Of a DNA stretch of 64,000 bases, positions 1 to 8,709 are shown piece after piece (positions within the stretch are counted from its first letter, which is position 1; each line of letters begins with the position of its first letter). This DNA is from an uncultured Fusicatenibacter sp. (GTDB lineage Bacteria > Bacillota > Clostridia > Lachnospirales > Lachnospiraceae): assembly GCA_902493585.1 (NCBI GenBank), contig CABUPZ010000006.1, positions 4,204-68,203 of the forward strand. Direction: 5' to 3'. Both the position numbers and the translations under genes were made by a program. The notes under the pieces were generated by a model, which saw only the letters and a list, made by a program, of their open reading frames with translations, had not been told where the DNA came from and searched no databases.

Positions 1-1
1 G

Positions 2-2047
2 CAGCTTACTCTGACCAACGACACAGATGATGTCAAGAATGTACAGCTGTTTTCCTATGTAGAATGGTGTCTGTGGAACGCAGACGACGATTCCCGCAAC
101 TTCCAGAGAAACCTGAGCACCGGTGAAGTGGAAGTGGAAAATTCCGTGATTTATCACAAGACCGAATACCGGGAGCGCCGCAATCATTTCGCTTACTACG
201 GTGTCAATGCGCCGGCGGATCACTTCGAAACCAGCCGTGACGCATTCCTCGGCGTTTACAACGGACCGGACCATCCGAAAGCAGTGATGAACGGAACCTT
301 GACCGATTCCATCGCCAGCGGCTGGTACCCGATCGCTTCCCACCAGTTCAACGTTTCTCTGGCTCCGGGCGAAAGCCGTACTTTCCTCTTTGTACTTGGA
401 TATGCAGAGAATCCTCAGGAAGAAAAATGGGAAGCTCAGGATGTGATCAATAAGAAACCGGCAAAAGCCGTTCTTGAGAAATACAGCACACAGGAAGGCG
501 TAGATCAGGCATTTGCAGAACTGAAAGCATACTGGGAAGAGCTTCTCTCCCGTTTCCAGGTTTCCACCAAAGACGAGAAAGTCAACCGTATGGTCAATAT
601 CTGGAACCAGTATCAGTGTATGGTTACCTTCAATATGTCCCGCTCCGCTTCCTACTACGAATCCGGCATCGGCCGCGGCATGGGATTCCGTGATTCCTGC
701 CAGGATCTGCTGGGCTTCGTTCACCTGATTCCGGAGCGTGCGCGTACAAGAATCATCGATATCGCTTCCACACAGTTCCAGGACGGCAGCGCTTACCATC
801 AGTATCAGCCGCTGACCAAAAAAGGAAACTCCGATATCGGAAGCGGTTTCAACGATGACCCGCTGTGGCTGATCGCAGCAGTCTCCGCCTATATCCGCGA
901 GACCGGCGATACCACGATCCTGGACGAGCAGGTACCGTTTGACAATGACTGGGACGTTGCCGTTTCCCTGATGGGACATCTGAAACGCAGCTTTGACTTT
1001 ATCACAACACACAAAGGACCTCACGGCCTGCCGCTGATCGGACGTGCAGACTGGAACGACTGCCTGAACCTGAACTGCTACTCCGAGCATCCGGGCGAAT
1101 CCTTCCAGACCTTTGGCCCAAGCGAGGGACCGGTGGCAGAATCCGTATTTATCGCTGGTATGTTTGTGAAATACGGACGGGAATACCGGGATCTCTGCCT
1201 GCTGACCGGCAATCAGGCAGAAGCCGATTACGCAGAGGCTGAAGTTGAAAAAGTATACGATGCGATCCTGAAATACGGCTGGGACGGAAAATGGTTCCTC
1301 CGCGCTTACGATGCAAACTCCGAGAAAGTCGGCTCTGCAGAATGTGAGGAAGGAAAGATCTACATCGAACCGCAGGGATTCCTTCCGCTGTCCGGCGTAG
1401 GTATCAAAGAAGGACTTGCCGAACAGGCTCTGAAATCCGTTGAGGAGTGGCTGGACACCAAATACGGTATCACTATCCTTCAGCCGCCATACCGCAGATA
1501 TCACCTGAATCTCGGTGAGATCTCCTCTTATCCGCCGGGATACAAGGAGAATGCCGGCATCTTCTGCCACAACAACCCGTGGGTTTCCATCTCCGAGGCC
1601 GTGCTGGGGCACGGAAGCAGAGCCTTTGAGGTATACCGCAAGATCTGCCCTGCATTCCTGGAAGACATCAGTGATATCCACCGTACAGAACCGTATGTTT
1701 ACTCACAGATGATCGCCGGAAAGGATGCTCCGCGGTTCGGCGAAGCAAAGAACAGCTGGCTGACCGGAACGGCTGCATGGACCTTTGTCAATGTATCTCA
1801 GTACATCATCGGTATTCAGCCGACATTGAACGGTCTGTGCATCGATCCGTGTGTACCTGCAGATTTCGGTGATTTCACCGTTACAAGAAAATACCGCGAT
1901 GTTGTCTACAACATCACCGTGAAAAACCCGAACCACGTGGAAAAAGGCGTTGTGTCTATGACCGTGGACGGCGCTTCCGTTGACGGAAATATCATTCCGT
2001 TTGACAGCGGCAAGAAGACCGTTTCTGTTGAAGTTGTCATGGGCTGA
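2..2047 (+). CDS. GH94 phosphorylase, cellobiose phosphorylase type (5' partial)
   Basis: The frame is open from the first base, so the N-terminus lies outside the window; 681 residues are present, against roughly 800 for the family. GH94 enzymes split a beta-linked glucose disaccharide with phosphate, giving alpha-glucose-1-phosphate and a free sugar in the cytosol, which saves ATP during cellulose or glucan breakdown. The catalytic-acid motif DWNDCLNLN is visible near in-window residue 349, in the setting GRADWNDC that is typical of cellobiose phosphorylases, together with the GFRDSCQDL and YPPGYKENAGIFCHNNPW blocks of the alpha/alpha-barrel. A strong terminator follows directly, so this is the last gene of its transcript. 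The exact donor (cellobiose, cellodextrin or another beta-glucoside) cannot be fixed without the N-terminus. Confidence 0.93.
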   Translation, partial: QLTLTNDTDDVKNVQLFSYVEWCLWNADDDSRNFQRNLSTGEVEVENSVIYHKTEYRERRNHFAYYGVNAPADHFETSRDAFLGVYNGPDHPKAVMNGTLTDSIASGWYPIASHQFNVSLAPGESRTFLFVLGYAENPQEEKWEAQDVINKKPAKAVLEKYSTQEGVDQAFAELKAYWEELLSRFQVSTKDEKVNRMVNIWNQYQCMVTFNMSRSASYYESGIGRGMGFRDSCQDLLGFVHLIPERARTRIIDIASTQFQDGSAYHQYQPLTKKGNSDIGSGFNDDPLWLIAAVSAYIRETGDTTILDEQVPFDNDWDVAVSLMGHLKRSFDFITTHKGPHGLPLIGRADWNDCLNLNCYSEHPGESFQTFGPSEGPVAESVFIAGMFVKYGREYRDLCLLTGNQAEADYAEAEVEKVYDAILKYGWDGKWFLRAYDANSEKVGSAECEEGKIYIEPQGFLPLSGVGIKEGLAEQALKSVEEWLDTKYGITILQPPYRRYHLNLGEISSYPPGYKENAGIFCHNNPWVSISEAVLGHGSRAFEVYRKICPAFLEDISDIHRTEPYVYSQMIAGKDAPRFGEAKNSWLTGTAAWTFVNVSQYIIGIQPTLNGLCIDPCVPADFGDFTVTRKYRDVVYNITVKNPNHVEKGVVSMTVDGASVDGNIIPFDSGKKTVSVEVVMG

Positions 2048-2112
2048 GAATTCCATCACATCGATTCGTAAACATCTGATTAGATGCCATAGGAAACCAT
2101 ACTACTTTAACT

Positions 2113-2162
2113 AAAAATCGGAAGAAATTCCTCTTGATTGGTGGATTTCTTCCGATTTTTTA
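2113..2162 (+). terminator. Rho-independent terminator of the GH94 gene
   Basis: A 15-base arm, AAAATCGGAAGAAAT, pairs with ATTTCTTCCGATTTT, and a T-run closes it on the plus strand. A second perfect short hairpin (ATCGGAGC-TGCT-GCTCCGAT) follows at 2170-2189 and may back it up. Confidence 0.88.
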
Positions 2163-2234
2163 CTTATAAAATCGGAGCTGCTGCTCCGATAGATTTTGAT
2201 CTACTTTTGCAGCAGCCCCTTTCGTATAATAATA

Positions 2235-2360
2235 TCATATTTCAGCCACTCTCTGGAAACAGGCGGAACGGTGTCCCAGAGAATCATTGATCCTCTTAAA
2301 GTTGTCCAGGTCGCACATCAGAAGCACCCCCACGACCTCATTCTGGATCCTGTGACTCAC
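2235..2360 (-). pseudogene. Remnant of a second GGDEF-domain gene
   Basis: Read on the minus strand one frame away from the preceding diguanylate cyclase, this stretch encodes VSHRIQNEVVGVLLM followed by CDLDNFKRINDSLGH and a short tail ending in RVAEI and a stop. The DxDNFKxINDxxGH core is the classic start of a GGDEF domain. The GGDEF signature itself and everything after it are missing. The remnant runs through the last seven codons and stop of the intact gene, so it looks like the join left by recombination or deletion between two cyclase genes. It has no start of its own and is not expected to be functional. Confidence 0.7.
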
Positions 2361-3684
2361 CGGCAAACATAAATCCGCCTTTTCCCTGATTCTTTACCTG
2401 ATACAACGCTCTGTCAGCAGCTTCGTAAAGGCTGTCAAAATCCTGTTCACCGCTGCGCATTACAATGCCGATGCTGACAGAAATTTCCACATCCTCATAG
2501 CTGTTTCCGTTCCTTTCCTGAAACTGACGGGCGATCATTTCCGCGCGTTCCACTGCAGTCTCTTTCTTTTTCAGCCCCGAAAAATACACAAGAAATTCAT
2601 CGCCGCCCAGCCGTGCGCAGATATCGTCACTCCGGCTGTTCCTACGCAGGATATCCGCAAATCCCACCAGAACCTCGTCTCCTGCCAGATGTCCATAGGT
2701 ATCGTTCAGCTTCTTAAAATTGTCGATATCCATCATAAACAGCACGCCGTCTTCTTTTTCCTGCAAAGATTTTTTGATCAGCCGCACCGCCGCCTTCCGG
2801 TTAAGAATTCCGGTCAGCGAATCCTGCTCCGCCTCTTTCTGCAGCATTTCCTGGCGTTCCACAGACTTTGAAATATCGATCACAACACCGATGATCGCGC
2901 AGCGTCCTTCCTCCGTGGTGATCTTCCGTCCTTTGTCGTACACCCATCTTTTCTCGCCGTTCTTTTTCAGCAGACGGTACTGAACCTCATACTCTCCCTT
3001 CTCCCGAACATCGCGGAACACTTTTTCTTCTACCCGTTCCCTATCCTCCGGCGCAATTGTCTCGATCACCATTTCACCGATATTGGAACGCAGTTCTTCA
3101 TAAGTGTAACCCATGTAATCCAGCATTTCATCATTGATGATATACAGGGGAAAACCCTTCTCCAGATAGACTCCGATAATGCCTCCCGGAAAGGTATTTG
3201 TCATCAGTTTGATCAACTCTCTGTGGGATTCCACGCTGAGCTTTTTGATAACCTCATGTCCATATTTCAAAGGGAAGAATTCCTCTTCGGTCTGCACAGA
3301 AGTCGGTGTGGACATATGAAGGTTCAGGAACTTCCACTGCCCGCCCTCACGGCAGCAGGTCGCCGTAAGCCTCGTCTGTAAAGTAAAATATTCCCCGCTT
3401 TCTTCCGCCACACGTACCGCCACGCTGCAGAATGCACAGCATACCTCCGGATGCATGGATGTCTCCCAGTAATCTTCTATGGTATAAAAAATGGACGCCA
3501 GATTGACAGAAAATTCCTTTTGCAGAAGCTGTTCCAGCTCATGTTTGTTCCTTGCTGTTTCCTGTACCCCGGTACCAATACTGATGATCTCATCGGATAC
3601 AAATTCCAGCGTTTTTTTCAGATCTCTTTCGCTCATGTAAGCTTTTAAAAATTTTTCCAGAAGTTCTCTAACTCTATATTCCAC
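2338..3684 (-). CDS. Diguanylate cyclase with SnoaL-like, PAS and GGDEF domains
   Basis: This predicted cytosolic enzyme makes cyclic di-GMP from two GTP. Residues 1-125 resemble an NTF2/SnoaL-like sensor fold, about 165-270 form a PAS domain (WVYDKGRKITTEEGR region), and about 280-440 form the GGDEF domain. The active-site motif GGDEF is intact (ARLGGDEFLVYF). Five residues upstream sits RSDD, a good match to the RxxD inhibitory site, so product feedback is likely. No membrane segment is seen. The start is GTG, with AAGGAGG nine bases upstream. It stands alone behind its own promoter. Cyclic di-GMP commonly controls surface attachment, and the pilus locus lies close by, but a link is only inference. 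Confidence 0.9.
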   Translation of the reverse strand: MEYRVRELLEKFLKAYMSERDLKKTLEFVSDEIISIGTGVQETARNKHELEQLLQKEFSVNLASIFYTIEDYWETSMHPEVCCAFCSVAVRVAEESGEYFTLQTRLTATCCREGGQWKFLNLHMSTPTSVQTEEEFFPLKYGHEVIKKLSVESHRELIKLMTNTFPGGIIGVYLEKGFPLYIINDEMLDYMGYTYEELRSNIGEMVIETIAPEDRERVEEKVFRDVREKGEYEVQYRLLKKNGEKRWVYDKGRKITTEEGRCAIIGVVIDISKSVERQEMLQKEAEQDSLTGILNRKAAVRLIKKSLQEKEDGVLFMMDIDNFKKLNDTYGHLAGDEVLVGFADILRRNSRSDDICARLGGDEFLVYFSGLKKKETAVERAEMIARQFQERNGNSYEDVEISVSIGIVMRSGEQDFDSLYEAADRALYQVKNQGKGGFMFAGESQDPE

Positions 3685-3714
3685 GACAGAGTACCTCCTT
3701 GTTTTGCTGGTTGT

Positions 3715-3744
3715 ATTATATCATTTTCTATATATCCTTTTCAA
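3715..3744 (-). promoter_or_regulatory. Predicted sigma-A promoter of the diguanylate cyclase
   Basis: On the minus strand TTGAAA is followed after 18 bases by TATAAT, 31 bases before the GTG start. Confidence 0.65.
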
Positions 3745-3944
3745 CTTTATTTCTTTCATTCGGGGCTTTTGCATTCATCCAATTTTTAGACATAAACGTG
3801 CTCTACAAATAAACAGGTAAACCGACATCCCATGGTTCCCAGCTGCCTTTTTTCATTCCGGCAAACGGTATTTCTTTCTACCGCCAAACGCCGTTGCCCT
3901 CCTCTCCCCGCCTGTGCTAAAATAGATGCACCGGAGGTATACCA

Positions 3945-5054
3945 ATGAAAAAATCTCAAAAAACCAAAACATCTCATTCCCCTGCCAGACACCGTTTTGC
4001 CGCTGCCCTGATCCTCTTTCTGCTCAGCGCCGCGCTGCTTCTGGTCTCCACGCTGGTCCCCGCAGCCGCGGAATGGTATTCCAGCCATATCTACCAGCCA
4101 GCCGCCACTGCCATCTCAGGGCTGACCGGGCGCGTGCCATTTTCCCTGGCGGAAATCGGCCTTTATCTGCTGATTCTCGGATTTCTGTTTTCTGTGGCGT
4201 ACACCATCTGCCGGATCATCAAAAAAGGGGCCGCCGGTCAGCGGTTGCTCTCCTGGCTGTCCGGAATCCTTCTGGCGGCTTCCCTGCTTGCCTTCTTCTT
4301 CATGCTGGGCGGCGGGATCAATTACCACAGGGTCTCCTTCGCGGAAAAGGCCGGGATTTCTGCAGAACCATGCACGGTGGAAGACCTCTCCCGGATCTGT
4401 TCCTGGCTGACCGAAGAGGTCAATGCCAGAAGTTCCCAGGTCTCCAGAGATGAAAACGGCGTCATGAGACTGTCCCGCCCGGAAGGTCCGGACGCAGCCG
4501 CCGCCATGGCATCCCTCGGAGAAACCTTTCCGGATCTGTCCGGAAGCTATCCGATGCCGAAAAAAGTCCTGTGTTCCCAGATTCTGTCACGCCTTGGCCT
4601 GACAGGAATCTTTTCCGCGTTCACCATCGAGGCCAACTACAACCGTGATATGACCGCCTACAACATCCCTTTCACCGTCTGCCATGAACTTTCCCACCTG
4701 AGAGGATTTATGCAAGAGGAAGAGGCAAATTTCATCGCATTCCTGGCATGCATCCAGTCCGAACAGACAGACTTTCAGTACAGCGGTTATCTGTCTGCGT
4801 GGATCTACTGCATGAACGCACTGTATGATACGGATTACGATACCTGGAGCGCCATAAGAAGCCAGCTGGCGCCTTCCGTCGAAACGGATCTGACCGCCAA
4901 CCGGGAGTTCTGGGCATCCTACGACGGAATACTGGAAGAAATCTCCACCCAGGTCAATGACACCTACCTGAAGATCAACGGGCAGGACAGCGGGGTGGAG
5001 AGTTATGACATGATGGTAGAACTGACAGTTGCTTATTTTAAAGATAAAATTTGA
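3945..5054 (+). CDS. DUF3810 family membrane protein with HExxH motif
   Basis: A 369-residue protein with a basic N-terminus, a first membrane segment at about 18-38, two more between about 63 and 125, and a long external or luminal domain. That domain holds CHELSHLRGFMQEEEAN at about residue 245: HELSH fits a zinc-metallopeptidase HExxH motif, and the downstream EEEAN could give the third ligand. The family is DUF3810, whose function is unknown; zinc-dependent proteolysis at the membrane is inference from the motif. The start has GGAGGTATACCA just upstream. It is a single gene, divergent from the diguanylate cyclase. Confidence 0.85.
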   Translation: MKKSQKTKTSHSPARHRFAAALILFLLSAALLLVSTLVPAAAEWYSSHIYQPAATAISGLTGRVPFSLAEIGLYLLILGFLFSVAYTICRIIKKGAAGQRLLSWLSGILLAASLLAFFFMLGGGINYHRVSFAEKAGISAEPCTVEDLSRICSWLTEEVNARSSQVSRDENGVMRLSRPEGPDAAAAMASLGETFPDLSGSYPMPKKVLCSQILSRLGLTGIFSAFTIEANYNRDMTAYNIPFTVCHELSHLRGFMQEEEANFIAFLACIQSEQTDFQYSGYLSAWIYCMNALYDTDYDTWSAIRSQLAPSVETDLTANREFWASYDGILEEISTQVNDTYLKINGQDSGVESYDMMVELTVAYFKDKI

Positions 5055-5062
5055 TCTGTTTT

Positions 5063-5095
5063 ACACCAACTAAATTAGTTTATTTCAATTGGTGT
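5063..5095 (+). terminator. Possible weak terminator after the DUF3810 gene
   Basis: ACACCAA and TTGGTGT form an inverted repeat around an AT-rich loop, nine bases after the stop. The T-run is poor. Confidence 0.35.
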
Positions 5096-5119
5096 ATTGC
5101 TATCTACGGAATGAAATGA

Positions 5120-5227
5120 TATTATGTAAACAGAGCAATGGCTGTGGAGGATATTGCCAAAGCGCTGAAAGTACACGCAAACCAGGTACAGGAATGGCTT
5201 TCAGAGCGCGCGAACCAGACAGAATAA
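5120..5227 (+). pseudogene. C-terminal remnant of a helix-turn-helix protein
   Basis: The frame opens after a TGA at 5117 and encodes YYVNRAMAVEDIAKALKV and then HANQVQEWLSERANQTE before TAA. The pattern VEDIAKALKVHANQVQEWL reads like a DNA-binding helix-turn-helix. A start at ATG 5138 would give only 29 residues and has no clear ribosome site. It is most simply the surviving 3' end of a deleted regulator gene. A short functional peptide cannot be excluded. Confidence 0.4.
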
Positions 5228-5247
5228 ACATTTACCCGAAACGAGTG

Positions 5248-5289
5248 ACAGGGAGCGGTTGAACGCAAGATACAACCGCTCCCTGTTTC
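5248..5289. terminator. Strong hairpin between convergent transcripts
   Basis: ACAGGGAGCGGTTG pairs with CAACCGCTCCCTGT. It follows the minus-strand signal peptidase gene and the plus-strand fragment, and is probably used from both sides. The T-runs are only moderate. Confidence 0.6.
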
Positions 5290-5307
5290 TGTGTTATAAA
5301 AAAGCCG

Positions 5308-5880
5308 TTACGCTTCCTCCACTTTCCCTCTCCGCCTCTTCTCATACCGCCTCTCAAACATCGAAGCCAGGATCTGCAGCACCACCGCCGCCGCGATCAC
5401 GCCCCCGGCGATGAACTTTCCTTCCTGCCCGGTGAGCATCTGCGCCATCGCTCCGACCTCCGGATAGGACTTCACAACCTTTCCGATAAAATTCTCATAG
5501 GACGCCGGATTCATATCCTCGGTCTGGTTGGCGTCTCCCTTGGTGATGAATTCACCCATCAGAACCCGGTTCTCCACGACACGGTGGGTGATAATGCTGG
5601 CGGAATCCTTCGCCCCGTAAAAGGCGATCACATCGTCCACCTCCACATCCTCCGGCTCCATCTCCCGGATATACACCAGACTTCCGGTGGGAATCGCAGG
5701 CTCCATACTTCCGCTGATGACCGTATAAATATGATACCCGAACAGCCTCGGCACCGTAAGCGGCAGGCACACCAGCACCAGCGCCACAAGCATCACGGTT
5801 CCGAGAATATTGCAGAACAGCGCTGCGGAACTTCTCCGTTTCCCTTCCTTTTTTCTCCTTCTGTCTGGCTTCCCCGTCAT
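5308..5880 (-). CDS. sipW: ER-type signal peptidase I (SipW family)
   Basis: A membrane-bound serine protease that removes signal peptides outside the membrane. After a basic start and a membrane segment at about 22-46 it has SGSMEP with the catalytic Ser58. The general base is His99 in ITHRVVE, replacing the lysine of ordinary bacterial signal peptidases, followed by GDANQTED with a conserved Asp. That Ser-His form defines the SipW/S26B group. A second membrane segment lies at about 157-175. In Bacillus, SipW processes the fibre proteins TasA and TapA; here it is the last gene of a run that includes two TasA-like proteins, its likely substrates. The start lies 11 bases after AAGGAG. Confidence 0.92.
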   Translation of the reverse strand: MTGKPDRRRKKEGKRRSSAALFCNILGTVMLVALVLVCLPLTVPRLFGYHIYTVISGSMEPAIPTGSLVYIREMEPEDVEVDDVIAFYGAKDSASIITHRVVENRVLMGEFITKGDANQTEDMNPASYENFIGKVVKSYPEVGAMAQMLTGQEGKFIAGGVIAAAVVLQILASMFERRYEKRRRGKVEEA

Positions 5881-6045
5881 CTGACTCTTATCTCCTTATC
5901 CATCTTGTATTTTCTGTCAATCCTGTCCGGCAGTTCTTCCCTAACCAGCAGCCGCCGTATATCAAAAAATGCCGGGAACCAAAGCGTATGGAACGTATCC
6001 ATCCATTCTCACGCTTCCGCCCCCGGCGTCCTGTTATTTATTGTA

Positions 6046-7164
6046 TCATTTCATACGTTTTCTTACAAGTACAATGATCACACCGAGCGCCGCCACTGCC
6101 AGCACACCGATTGCAACTCCTGCAACCATCGGAAGTCCTTTTTTCACTTCTTCCTCATCGATGTTGATATTGCTCTGCGGAACTTCTTCCTCATCCAGAT
6201 CGGTGAGATCCTGATTCTCCTGCGGAACCTCCTCGTCCTGGATGTCTGTGGTTCCATCATCCGCTGCCGCGTCGGTTTCGCCTGCTGCGGTTCCATCCGT
6301 ACCAGCGGTACCGGTTTCATCCGTTCCGGCTGCACCTGTGCCTTCTCCAGCCGCTGCGGTACCCTCACCGGCGGTTCCAGCAGCGCCAGTACCGGCTGTA
6401 CCTGTACCTGTTCCGGTACCTGTCGTTCCGGTTCCGGTGGTTCCAGTTCCCGCTGTGGTACCTTCGTCTGTGGTTCCCGGCACGGTCTCCGTTACGGTCG
6501 TTGTATTTGTGATCGTGTCACCCGGCTCTGTGATCACCTCTGTGGGTACCGGTGTGTACACGAAAGTAAACACGTTTTCCGCCTCGTTTTCGGACAATGT
6601 TTTGGTCAGCGCCAGTGTCTGCGGATTGTAGTCCTCGATGTACAGGTATGCCACCACCGGCTTGTCGCCTACATTGCCGTAATAGGTGCGGCTCGGCGCC
6701 AGCTCATTGCCCTGGGCATCCTGATAGTTTACCGTATAGCCTGTCTGGTTTCCACGGATTCCGTACGCCAGCACATACTCTGCGTCGCCGTCCACACGGA
6801 ACGCGGAAGTCTGTACCGTATCGTTGTCGCGTCCGCTCTGGCGGATCCCGCGGAGATAATACTTACTGTCGTCCGACATCTGCACAGCGCCCGTCTGAAC
6901 GTCGAAAGATACGATATCTCCCTGTTTCAGTCCGCTGACTGTGATCTCATCTCCGTTTTCCTCCACCGTATACTGGGAACCGCTGGAATGATTGTCTACG
7001 GAAAGTCCTTCGGTTCCGTTGAAGGTACCCTGGTTTCCGCTGTAAAAAGTAACCTGATAGGTGTATTCCTCCGCCAGTGTGTTTACCGGAAAAAGTCCCA
7101 GAACCAGGCAGAGCGTCATCAGAGATGTGAAAACTACTCTCCAGCCTTTTACGATCTTTTTCAT
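6046..7164 (-). CDS. Membrane-anchored surface protein with MucBP-like domain and Gly/Thr/Ala stalk
   Basis: The 372-residue protein has a signal peptide ending at NTLAEE. A beta-rich N-terminal part is followed by a segment at about 150-212 (YTVNYQDAQGNELAPSRTYY) that resembles MucBP/mucin-binding repeats. A low-complexity Gly-Thr-Ala stalk (about 225-300) and an acidic stretch come next, then a C-terminal membrane helix ending VLVRKRMK. There is no LPXTG motif, so it should stay in the membrane. Its ATG overlaps the stop of the previous gene in an ATGA, which indicates translational coupling. Binding to mucin or a fibre partner is inference. Confidence 0.78.
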   Translation of the reverse strand: MKKIVKGWRVVFTSLMTLCLVLGLFPVNTLAEEYTYQVTFYSGNQGTFNGTEGLSVDNHSSGSQYTVEENGDEITVSGLKQGDIVSFDVQTGAVQMSDDSKYYLRGIRQSGRDNDTVQTSAFRVDGDAEYVLAYGIRGNQTGYTVNYQDAQGNELAPSRTYYGNVGDKPVVAYLYIEDYNPQTLALTKTLSENEAENVFTFVYTPVPTEVITEPGDTITNTTTVTETVPGTTDEGTTAGTGTTGTGTTGTGTGTGTAGTGAAGTAGEGTAAAGEGTGAAGTDETGTAGTDGTAAGETDAAADDGTTDIQDEEVPQENQDLTDLDEEEVPQSNINIDEEEVKKGLPMVAGVAIGVLAVAALGVIIVLVRKRMK

Positions 7165-7940
7165 GATCTCAAGTCTCCTTTCCGGTCATCGCGGCGTTTC
7201 TTCATGGATACCACCGCCAGAATCAACAGGACAATACCGCTCACCAGAGCTGCGGCGCAAAGCCCAAGCATCTGTGTCGGATCTCCGGTCTTCGGAGCTG
7301 TGGTGACGACCTTTCTGACAACCCGGTTGATCACGTTGTCCTCTCCTTTTTCCACCACAGTGTTGGCTTCCACTTCCTCCACGGCGAAATTCATCTGCAG
7401 CCGTGCCAGCGTGTCCTGATAATCATTTCCCTGTGTCTCGCCGTCCAGCTGAACCCTCAGATGAACGCTGCCGGTCTCCTGGCTTTCCAGACGTCCCAGG
7501 TAGAAATAATCTTCCAGAGAACCGGTTGCCTGATGGAGACCTTCGCCGCCGGCTTCGGATTCTCCTCCGACGGTCTCGCTGCTGAACAGCACCGTCTCCT
7601 CTCCGTCCGGGTCCACATAAGTCAGTTCATAGGCATATGCGCCGCCCTCCGTCACGCTCTGGGTATCTTCCAGAGACTGCAGCACCTCGTTGGTCATATA
7701 CCAGTCGGTCTCACTGCCGCTGGAGTTTCCGACGCCCACCTGAAGCTCTATGGTATCGCCCGGCTGGATCCGGTAAATCTCCTCGGTCATTTCGGAAGAC
7801 TGGAAATTGCTCTCCATGCCCTCCCCGTTAAATGTTACATTCCAGGATCTTTCACCCTGAAAATCCTCTGCAAATACTGTTGTACTCATGCCCACGGTCA
7901 TGACTGCGGTCATGACAAGGCACATGATTTTCCTTTTCAT
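7161..7940 (-). CDS. Cell-wall-anchored surface protein with APKTG sorting signal
   Basis: A 259-residue secreted protein: signal peptide ending at TTVFAED, a beta-rich body, then APKTGD, a hydrophobic helix and KKRRDDR, which is the layout of a sortase sorting signal with Ala in place of the usual Leu. A sortase could anchor it to the wall or add it to a pilus. I chose the ATG nine bases after AGGAGG; the in-frame GTG three codons upstream sits too close to that site. It lies between two TasA-like genes and the MucBP-like gene. No known domain was recognised in the body. Confidence 0.8.
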   Translation of the reverse strand: MKRKIMCLVMTAVMTVGMSTTVFAEDFQGERSWNVTFNGEGMESNFQSSEMTEEIYRIQPGDTIELQVGVGNSSGSETDWYMTNEVLQSLEDTQSVTEGGAYAYELTYVDPDGEETVLFSSETVGGESEAGGEGLHQATGSLEDYFYLGRLESQETGSVHLRVQLDGETQGNDYQDTLARLQMNFAVEEVEANTVVEKGEDNVINRVVRKVVTTAPKTGDPTQMLGLCAAALVSGIVLLILAVVSMKKRRDDRKGDLRS

Positions 7941-7953
7941 ACTCCGCACCCTC

Positions 7954-8709
7954 CTATCGTAAGCTTATGGTACCGTCGTCCGCCACGTCTACATCCACGC
8001 CCCAGGCACTCTTGATCGCGTCCTGTGCATTGTGGGTCTGCACCGCGTTGACTTCCGCTTCCAGTTCAAAGGTATAACCGTCATAAGCATAAGTAAATGT
8101 AATTGTCTTGTATCCGTTTTCATCGGTGGTAACTTCTTCCGTCACCTTATCCGCAACTGCCGGATCGATCCGCACTGTATCGGACAGCGCCGGGGTCGTA
8201 TCTCCCACCGGAAGGATATTCGTGTAATACAGGATCGTCCGCTCCGCTGTGGAAGCATCCTCATCGATGATCCAGCCGTTTTCTGTCAGCAGGTTCAGGT
8301 CGATCAGCTCCGGAGAAAGGTTCGGATCTGTGTTGCCCTCGCTGTCCGTCCAGCTCTTGTTGATGATCACCCTCACATAACTGTCAATGGAGCCGCTGTT
8401 GGAAACCGCAAGCGCTTCGTCATATTCCCTGCCCGGAACGATCGTTTCCTCCTGCAGATCCGCCAGAAGCGCTCCGCTGGTCTCGTTCCATTCGCCGTTG
8501 GAATCATAATCCCTGCGGCTGACGGTCTCACCGTTTTCCAGAAGGCTGACGCCGATATTGGAAACCGTAACCTCCGCTCCATAATTTTCACTGTAATACG
8601 TAAGCGCCGCCCGGGTACTTCCCACGGTACTTCCGATCAGCAGAACCGCGGAAGCCGAAAGGAGAACGGCTGTCGTTACACGGAAGGGAAATTTTTTCTT
8701 CTTCATCAT
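7954..8709 (-). CDS. TasA/camelysin-like SipW-dependent secreted protein
   Basis: The 251-residue protein starts with MMKKKKFPF, a hydrophobic helix, and the cleavage region VGSTRAALTYYSE, typical of SipW-type signal peptides. The mature part has the TasA/CalY pattern: a beta strand with VTVSNIGVSLLENG, then EYDEALAVSNSGSIDSYVRV, the conserved block where an N-terminal strand and the 'SNxGSxDxYVRV' segment build the jelly-roll. TasA proteins form extracellular fibres by donor-strand exchange, and camelysins are related surface proteases. No HExxH-like metal site is obvious, so a structural role is favoured. The start overlaps the previous stop as ATGA. Confidence 0.85.
   Translation of the reverse strand: MMKKKKFPFRVTTAVLLSASAVLLIGSTVGSTRAALTYYSENYGAEVTVSNIGVSLLENGETVSRRDYDSNGEWNETSGALLADLQEETIVPGREYDEALAVSNSGSIDSYVRVIINKSWTDSEGNTDPNLSPELIDLNLLTENGWIIDEDASTAERTILYYTNILPVGDTTPALSDTVRIDPAVADKVTEEVTTDENGYKTITFTYAYDGYTFELEAEVNAVQTHNAQDAIKSAWGVDVDVADDGTISLR

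Noticed and set aside
5584..7419. 611-codon plus-strand frame opposite the surface genes
   Set aside because: It is antisense to four well-supported minus-strand genes, is rich in Cys/Ser/Arg low complexity and has no ribosome site.
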